A DNA stretch of 51,160 nucleotides from contig JAUSFB010000049.1 in assembly GCA_030651575.1 (NCBI GenBank), forward strand, positions 1 to 51,160. Direction: 5' to 3'. The position numbers and the translations under genes were made by a program. The notes beneath the pieces were generated by a model. It was not told where the DNA came from. It saw only the letters and a program-made list of their open reading frames with translations, and did not search any database. Positions within the stretch are counted from its first letter, which is position 1. Every line of letters starts with the position of its first letter. This DNA is from Phaeospirillum sp. Lineage in GTDB: Bacteria; Pseudomonadota; Alphaproteobacteria; Rhodospirillales; Magnetospirillaceae. Positions 46,612-51,160 of this stretch are shown in pieces.

Positions 46612-47139
46612 GTGGCGACCATCCGTCATTGGGGGGCGATCATCGCCCCCCTCGTTCTGACCGCTTGCGCGGTCAGCGACGATCCGCGCGCGGGGGGGAT
46701 TATCGGCGGCATCAGCGGCATATCCTCTGGAGCCTACGACCGCAGGGTCCAGGACCGGCAGGATGCCGCGACCTCGCTGCAAGCTGAAAATGACGCCTTA
46801 GAGCACCGGGTCAAGGAGGTCCAGGCCCGGCGGGAGGCGGCGTCCAAGGAGCGGGAAAGCACGGCGCGACAGCTGGCCGCGCTTCAGGGGGATCTGACGT
46901 CGCTAAAGAAAAAGCTGGCGGATGCGAAGCAGGGCAAATTGGCCAGTTCGGCGACGCTGGACAAATTGCGGAACGAGCTGGCGACGCTCGAATTCGAAAA
47001 CCGCGAGGTTGGAGCCAGGTCGGCAACCGAGGGTGAAGCCGCCACCAGCCAAAGGGTCCGGGAACTTGACACAAAAAAGCGCCAACTCGAATCGACATTG
47101 GAAGAAGCGATGATGCTATCGACCGGCACAAAACGCTAA
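46612..47139 (+). CDS. Small coiled-coil lipoprotein
   Basis: A 175-residue lipoprotein starting at GTG 46612, four bases after the previous stop. The signal peptide (WGAIIAPLVLTAC) ends at a LTAC lipobox. A short glycine-rich stretch (GGIIGGISGISSG) leads into a continuous heptad coiled coil of about 120 residues (RRVQDRQDAATSLQAENDAL onward). The +2 residue is Ala, favouring the outer membrane. It shares its architecture (lipobox, glycine stretch, coiled coil) with the gene before it, suggesting a partner or old duplicate. An earlier in-frame ATG at 46504 would overlap the upstream gene and lose the lipobox position, so it is rejected. Confidence 0.72.
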   Translation: MATIRHWGAIIAPLVLTACAVSDDPRAGGIIGGISGISSGAYDRRVQDRQDAATSLQAENDALEHRVKEVQARREAASKERESTARQLAALQGDLTSLKKKLADAKQGKLASSATLDKLRNELATLEFENREVGARSATEGEAATSQRVRELDTKKRQLESTLEEAMMLSTGTKR

Positions 47140-47168
47140 CCGCGATCCGGCGGATCACGCCATGATAT

Positions 47169-47208
47169 CCGAACGCGCCTCCCACTCAACCGAGGGAGGC
47201 GCGTTCGG
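47169..47208 (+). terminator. Strong hairpin between the lipoprotein and kinase genes
   Basis: CCGAACGCGCCTCCC (47169-47183) and GGGAGGCGCGTTCGG (47194-47208) are perfect 15-bp arms around a 10-base loop. AAAACCCC follows instead of a T-run. It lies 33 bases before the kinase start at 47241. It may weaken read-through into the kinase or protect the upstream mRNA. Confidence 0.6.
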
Positions 47209-47240
47209 AAAACCCCTAGTTTTCCGTGGGAGACTCTCCG

Positions 47241-50200
47241 ATGACGGCCAGCAGCATGCTTCTCAGGACGAATGCGGCAGATGTTTGCCTCGTGACCTAT
47301 GGCGGTATCCCGGCGGTGATGCGTTACCAGGATATCGTTGCCGCCCTCTCGGAGCGCGGCAAGGCCCACCTTGCGGCGTTTCTGGCCGAACCGCGGATTT
47401 CCGGCGGCTCGATCGAATGGTTCGTCACCGGAACCGGGGTGTTCAGGCCCCTGACGATGCTGACCGGCGACGAGCGAGCCAAAGCCCAGGCCACTCTATC
47501 GGCCCATCTGTCCGAAATGTCGGACATGCTTGGCGAGCCTGGCGGCGCGGACCTGCTGTCGGCCGTGCTCGCCGTGCCCTCGCTCGACGCCGCCATGGTC
47601 GGTCCCAACGGCGTGGTCCTGGTCGGCTGGGGATGTCTGGCCAAGGGCAGCGATGACAGCACGACGGGTCGAGCCACCAACTTCCGCTCGACATTGGGCA
47701 CCGTTACCAATTTCAGCTTCGACGCCGGCAACGGCGTTTCCGGCTTTGGCCCGGCGCAAGCCGGCCAACGTTCCGATTTCGCGCCGCCGTCCTCCGACTG
47801 TGTCGCCATGGCGTTGTTCTCGGATTCCGACGAGGGCTCCGCCATGAATATCGGGCGCGCCTGCACCATGCTCGGACTATCCGGCAATCCCAATCGGCAG
47901 ACGGTCGATGACGCCTACCGCAAGAAGCGCGACGAAATCGAGGCCCGGCTTGCCAAGATTCCGGTCGAGGCTCTGAAGGCCAAGTACCGCGAGTCCATCA
48001 AGGAACTCGACGTTGCGCGCGACCTCTTGTTCGATGACGACAGTTCCGCGGTCTCCGCGCTCAATGCCACCAAGATGTTCGATCTTCCGGGAGCCTCTCC
48101 CCTTCAGACCGCGTTCTCGCCGACGGTTCCCGGCGGGGGGGGAGGCGTCGCGCTCGCCATCGGAGATACGCTGTCGCAACGCTACCAGATCCGCCGCCGG
48201 CTTGGCGCCGGCGGCATGGGCATGGTCTTTGCCGCCTATGACGGCAACCGCGAGCGCGAGATCGCCATCAAGGTTCTCCAGACCGGCCTGCTCAACAGTC
48301 GGGAAGCGCAAGAACGCTTTCTGGCGGAAGCCAAATTCTCAAGCGACCTGTCGCACCCGAACATCGTCAATGTGTTCGATGTCCAGCGTGAGAACGCGCT
48401 GACATACCTCACCATGGAACTTCTCGAAGGGCGCACACTGCGCCAGGAAATGGATGACCGCCGCGCGATGCGACGCCCCTTCACCCTGGACGAAGTCCGG
48501 CAAGTGGCGACGGCGATCGGTGAGGCGCTATCCTACGCCCATCACATTTCGGTCCATCGCGATATCAAGCCCGAGAATATATGGTATGGCGACGGCGCCG
48601 GCAGCGGCATCAAGCTCATGGATTTCGGGATCGCCCGCCTTCTTGGCCCCGGCACCATGAACACCGCCGCGATGCCGATGGGGACCGCCTATTACATGGC
48701 TCCCGAGCAAATGACCTCCGCCCGCGATGTCGACCATCGTGCGGATCAGTATTCGCTGGGCGTAGTTCTCTACGAGATGCTGGTCGGCGTCCTGCCGGCC
48801 GGACGGATCAAACCGGTCCGCGAATCCCGGACAGATGTTCCCGCAGGCATGTCCAAAGCCCTGGACCGCGCCTTGGAGGCCGACCGTGAACAGCGGTTCC
48901 CCGACATGACCGCCTTTCTGGCGGGGTTGACGGGCAAGTCGAACATGCTGGTGACCCTGATGGCCAGTCTGGTCCCCGCCACGGCCGCCCCGCCCAGCCG
49001 CCGGGGAAGCGGCGCCCCCATCAACCCCGCACTCATCGCCGCCACCCTCGCCCTGCTGGTGATCGGCGGTGGGGGACTCCTTATCGCCGGCGATCGAATC
49101 AGCGATCTGTTCGCCAGCTTCTCCCACGATTCCGATTCCGAGGCCAAGGCGTTGTCCGAGTACAACAAAACGGCTCTGGTGGTCGAACGTTGGGAATTCA
49201 TCTCGCGCGCCCTCGACAACACATCGCCGCCGGATGCCGTCAAGAATGCGCTTGCCCGCTTCAAGGCCGGCACGGTCAATATGGAGCGCAAGCACGACCA
49301 AAAAGCCGTCGCCGACTTTATTGCCGCCCGCGAGGTGCTTTCGTTGGAAATGCAAAAGGTGGAGGCTTCCCAGCGCGCCGACGCACTCTTTCAAATGGGG
49401 TCGGTGCAAGCCCTGCGAAAACGCTTCGACGACCTGCCAACCACCGTCGAGCGCGAACGCCAGGAGGCTCGCAATGAGGTGAAGCAGGCCGAACGGGCTG
49501 CCAGCGGATCAAAATCGGGGTCCGAAAATGGTGAAGCGAACGGCCTCTTGGCGCGCGCGCGGGTCGACCTCGAACTCAAGGACCATATCCACGACTACCT
49601 GACCACCAGGGTTTTGTCCTCGACCGATTACAGCGCGGTCCAGGGACGCTTTGCCGTCGCCGATTCCCTGCTCAAGGAACAGCGGTTCACCGAGGCCAAG
49701 GTCGAATTGCTGGCGATGGGCAAGACGATGTCGGACATGCGCCAGGGCTTTGAAGCCAACCGCAGCCTGCTGGAAGCCAAGTATTCCGCGCGCAAGGCAA
49801 AAGCGGAACTGGACGCCACCGCCGCTGGAGGCCGGGCCGGTTCGTCCGAGGAATATGGCCGCGCCGATGCGTTCATGCGCCGGGGAGAGGCGCTTGGAGC
49901 ACAAGCGAACATCCAAGGAGCCATCGCCGCATATGGCGAGGCGGCTCCCATATACGAGCGCCTCGCCGCCAACGCGGTAAAGGCCTCATACGCCCGCAAA
50001 CAAGCCGAGGGAGAGGCCGAAATCGCCGCACGCAAAAGACGCGTCGCCGAAGATATGAGCCATCGCGAACAAGCCCAGAAGCAACAGATGAATCAGGTTC
50101 AGTCACAGCAAGCGATGCAGCAGGCGCAGCAGGCGATGCAGCAGGAAATAGAAGACAAGCGCCTCAAACTGGAGCGCGAGAAGATGGAGCGGACCCAACA

Positions 50201-50297
50201 AATGCAGGAACGTCAGATACAGGCCCAAAAAGAAGCCGAGAGCAATCGCCTGATGATGCAAGGCGTCGGCACCCTGTTCAGCATCATGGGGCGCTGA
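47241..50297 (+). CDS. Membrane Ser/Thr protein kinase, PpkA-like
   Basis: A 1018-residue kinase. The N-terminal 190 residues form an unrecognised domain. A helical stretch (about 205-275; VDDAYRKKRDEIEARL, YRESIKELDVARDLLF) resembles a J domain without the HPD motif. The kinase domain (about 315-575) is complete: glycine loop GAGGMGMV, lysine in IAIKVL, glutamate in FLAEAKF, catalytic HRDIKPENI near 437-445, DFG in LMDFGIARL and MAPEQ. One membrane helix (ALIAATLALLVIGGGGLLIA, near 595-615) leads to a 400-residue periplasmic part with TPR-like helices and a Gln-rich coiled coil. In PpkA the outer part carries a VWA domain; here that is a separate gene. The ATG at 47241 follows GGGAG. Confidence 0.9.
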   Translation: MTASSMLLRTNAADVCLVTYGGIPAVMRYQDIVAALSERGKAHLAAFLAEPRISGGSIEWFVTGTGVFRPLTMLTGDERAKAQATLSAHLSEMSDMLGEPGGADLLSAVLAVPSLDAAMVGPNGVVLVGWGCLAKGSDDSTTGRATNFRSTLGTVTNFSFDAGNGVSGFGPAQAGQRSDFAPPSSDCVAMALFSDSDEGSAMNIGRACTMLGLSGNPNRQTVDDAYRKKRDEIEARLAKIPVEALKAKYRESIKELDVARDLLFDDDSSAVSALNATKMFDLPGASPLQTAFSPTVPGGGGGVALAIGDTLSQRYQIRRRLGAGGMGMVFAAYDGNREREIAIKVLQTGLLNSREAQERFLAEAKFSSDLSHPNIVNVFDVQRENALTYLTMELLEGRTLRQEMDDRRAMRRPFTLDEVRQVATAIGEALSYAHHISVHRDIKPENIWYGDGAGSGIKLMDFGIARLLGPGTMNTAAMPMGTAYYMAPEQMTSARDVDHRADQYSLGVVLYEMLVGVLPAGRIKPVRESRTDVPAGMSKALDRALEADREQRFPDMTAFLAGLTGKSNMLVTLMASLVPATAAPPSRRGSGAPINPALIAATLALLVIGGGGLLIAGDRISDLFASFSHDSDSEAKALSEYNKTALVVERWEFISRALDNTSPPDAVKNALARFKAGTVNMERKHDQKAVADFIAAREVLSLEMQKVEASQRADALFQMGSVQALRKRFDDLPTTVERERQEARNEVKQAERAASGSKSGSENGEANGLLARARVDLELKDHIHDYLTTRVLSSTDYSAVQGRFAVADSLLKEQRFTEAKVELLAMGKTMSDMRQGFEANRSLLEAKYSARKAKAELDATAAGGRAGSSEEYGRADAFMRRGEALGAQANIQGAIAAYGEAAPIYERLAANAVKASYARKQAEGEAEIAARKRRVAEDMSHREQAQKQQMNQVQSQQAMQQAQQAMQQEIEDKRLKLEREKMERTQQMQERQIQAQKEAESNRLMMQGVGTLFSIMGR

Positions 50298-50304
50298 CCG
50301 GCCC

Positions 50305-50342
50305 CCGGCCGGACGAGTCCGCGACAGGACTCTTCCGGCCGG
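50305..50342. terminator. Bidirectional terminator hairpin
   Basis: CCGGCCGGACGAGTCC (50305-50320) pairs with GGACTCTTCCGGCCGG (50327-50342) with one mismatch and a 6-base loop. TTTAA follows on the plus strand. It lies between the convergent kinase and repeat-protein genes. Confidence 0.7.
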
Positions 50343-50351
50343 TTTAACCGG

Positions 50352-51160
50352 CTAGTAAAAGCCGGAACCAGACGAGCTACAGGCCTGGCGAGCGCAATCT
50401 GCAGCACGATCGGCGGATTCCTGCGCCCTGTCGGCGCATTTCTCGGCAATATCCCTGTAATTACCGGCGTCGAATTCGGCATCCTGCGCTTTTTTTGCAT
50501 CTTCATCCGCTTTTGACGCGGCATCGCGAGCGGCTTCGCGCTCTTTCTCGACCTCAGCCCGAATTCTATGGATCACCTCAAGTTCCCGCTGCGCCTGATC
50601 CAGCAATCGCTGGATTTCGGTGAGTGTCGCCACCGCCTCCTGTTCGGCGCTGTGAGCATGTCCGGCGGATGCCGTCGCCTTTTCGTCGGCGACCTGGGCC
50701 TGCCCGGCAGAAGTTGTCGCCTTCTCCTCGGAGGCATGGGCCTTCTCGGCCGCCACCGCCGCCTGTTGCTCCAAAGATTGGGTCTGTCCTGCCGCAGTCC
50801 ACGCTTGCTGTTCAGCGGTGGCTGCATGGGCGGCCGAAGTTGCCGCATGTTGTTCAACGACGTGAGCATGTTCCGCCGCAGCAATCGCCTTTTCCTCGGC
50901 GCCATGGGCATGTTCCGCCGAAGCAGCCGCCTTCTCCTCGGCGCCATGGGCGTGCTCCGCCGAAGCAGCCGCCTTCTCCTCGGCGACATGGGCGTGCTCC
51001 GCCGAAGCAGCCGCCTTCTCCTCGGCGCCATGGGCGTGCTCCGCCGAAGCAGCCGCCTTCTCCTCGGCGCCATGGGCGTGCTCCGCCGAAGCAACCGCCT
51101 TCTCCTCGGCGACATGGGCCTGCTCCGCCGAAGCAACCGCCTTCTCCTCGGCGACATGGG
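50352..51160 (-). CDS. Alanine-rich coiled-coil repeat protein (5' end outside window)
   Basis: The last 269 or so codons of a minus-strand gene that runs off the right edge; the frame is open from 51158 without a stop, so an internal ATG at 50774 is not the real start. The visible part is at least 12 copies of a 14-residue unit, consensus HVAEEKAAASAEHA, from the edge down to about residue 60 before the end. Copies near the edge are almost identical and those toward the stop are diverged. Fourteen residues are two heptads, so a long rigid coiled coil is expected. The end (RAADCARQACSSSGSGFY) is helical, then Ser/Gly-rich, with two cysteines. No signal or membrane helix is in view. Function unknown. 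Confidence 0.75.
   Translation of the reverse strand, partial: HVAEEKAVASAEQAHVAEEKAVASAEHAHGAEEKAAASAEHAHGAEEKAAASAEHAHVAEEKAAASAEHAHGAEEKAAASAEHAHGAEEKAIAAAEHAHVVEQHAATSAAHAATAEQQAWTAAGQTQSLEQQAAVAAEKAHASEEKATTSAGQAQVADEKATASAGHAHSAEQEAVATLTEIQRLLDQAQRELEVIHRIRAEVEKEREAARDAASKADEDAKKAQDAEFDAGNYRDIAEKCADRAQESADRAADCARQACSSSGSGFY
50889..51160 (-). repeat. 42-bp tandem repeat array coding for 14-residue units
   Basis: The block CTTCTCCTCGG recurs at 50889 (one base changed), 50931, 50973, 51015, 51057, 51099 and 51141, exactly 42 bases apart, and continues off the window. Further diverged copies extend left to about 50637. Near-identity of neighbours points to recent copy-number change by recombination or slippage. 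Confidence 0.9.

Noticed and set aside
50573-51157. An arginine-rich 194-codon frame in the right-edge repeats
   Set aside because: It reads the 42-bp repeats in another frame, giving RRRRLLRRS strings. The alternative frame gives a proper heptad coiled coil and a sensible C-terminus.
50889-51160. Possible CRISPR array
   Set aside because: The units are contiguous 42-bp tandem copies without unique spacers and encode protein in an open frame.

Overview
The window looks like chromosomal DNA of a GC-rich alphaproteobacterium of the Rhodospirillales, most like Magnetospirillum/Paramagnetospirillum. That guess rests on the dense set of PAS/GGDEF/histidine-kinase sensors, hemerythrin domains, a form II RuBisCO paired with phosphoribulokinase, and anaerobic HemN. 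It is inferred from gene content and style, not from a database match.

Layout. 1-1650: end of a histidine kinase, a diverged bacteriohemerythrin and a PilZ protein. 1717-5067: two divergent outer-membrane porins. 5220-7721: a Cache-PAS-PAS histidine kinase. 7864-12227: an RND efflux adaptor and pump. 12258-15133 (minus): receiver protein, broken PAS sensor and hybrid kinase. 15333-20531 (plus): a LuxR-type regulator, then CheY, CheR, CheB and a REC-PAS-GGDEF-EAL protein, with no CheA, CheW or chemoreceptor. 20676-26544: a methyltransferase, a Cache-PAS-GGDEF cyclase, an Sfp-type phosphopantetheinyl transferase and a triple PAS-GGDEF-hemerythrin fusion behind a long palindrome. 26589-31871: hemN, cbbM, prk and a TrpB2-type synthase. 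c-di-GMP turnover (three GGDEF proteins, one with EAL) and reception (PilZ) run through the left half.

32048-35446: a tRNA-Lys(CTT) gene followed by a small integrated element. Its genes look like the early region of a Mu-like phage (Ner-like regulator, Mu-associated small protein, opposing XRE repressor). However, the Mu transposase-type N-terminal DNA-binding domain is joined to a tyrosine recombinase instead of a DDE transposase. A cluster of GTTTCAGC half-sites marks the switch region.

35684-50297: the most striking region. A tightly coupled plus-strand operon encodes an anchored Sel1-like protein, an exported VWA protein, an ABC ATPase, an FtsX-type permease, a formylglycine-generating-enzyme-like exported protein, two coiled-coil lipoproteins and a membrane Ser/Thr kinase. 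This parts list matches the TagQ/R/S/T-PpkA envelope sensing and threonine-phosphorylation pathway that controls H1 type VI secretion in Pseudomonas aeruginosa, with the VWA module as a separate gene. No type VI secretion genes are present here. Instead, a divergent pair encodes a short Hsp70-like ATPase and a membrane protein resembling a dynamin-like protein without a P-loop, and the kinase has a possible J-like segment. The set may be a stand-alone envelope-stress signalling system.

The right edge holds the 3' part of a gene for an alanine-rich coiled-coil protein built from 14-residue (42-bp) tandem repeats, running off the window.
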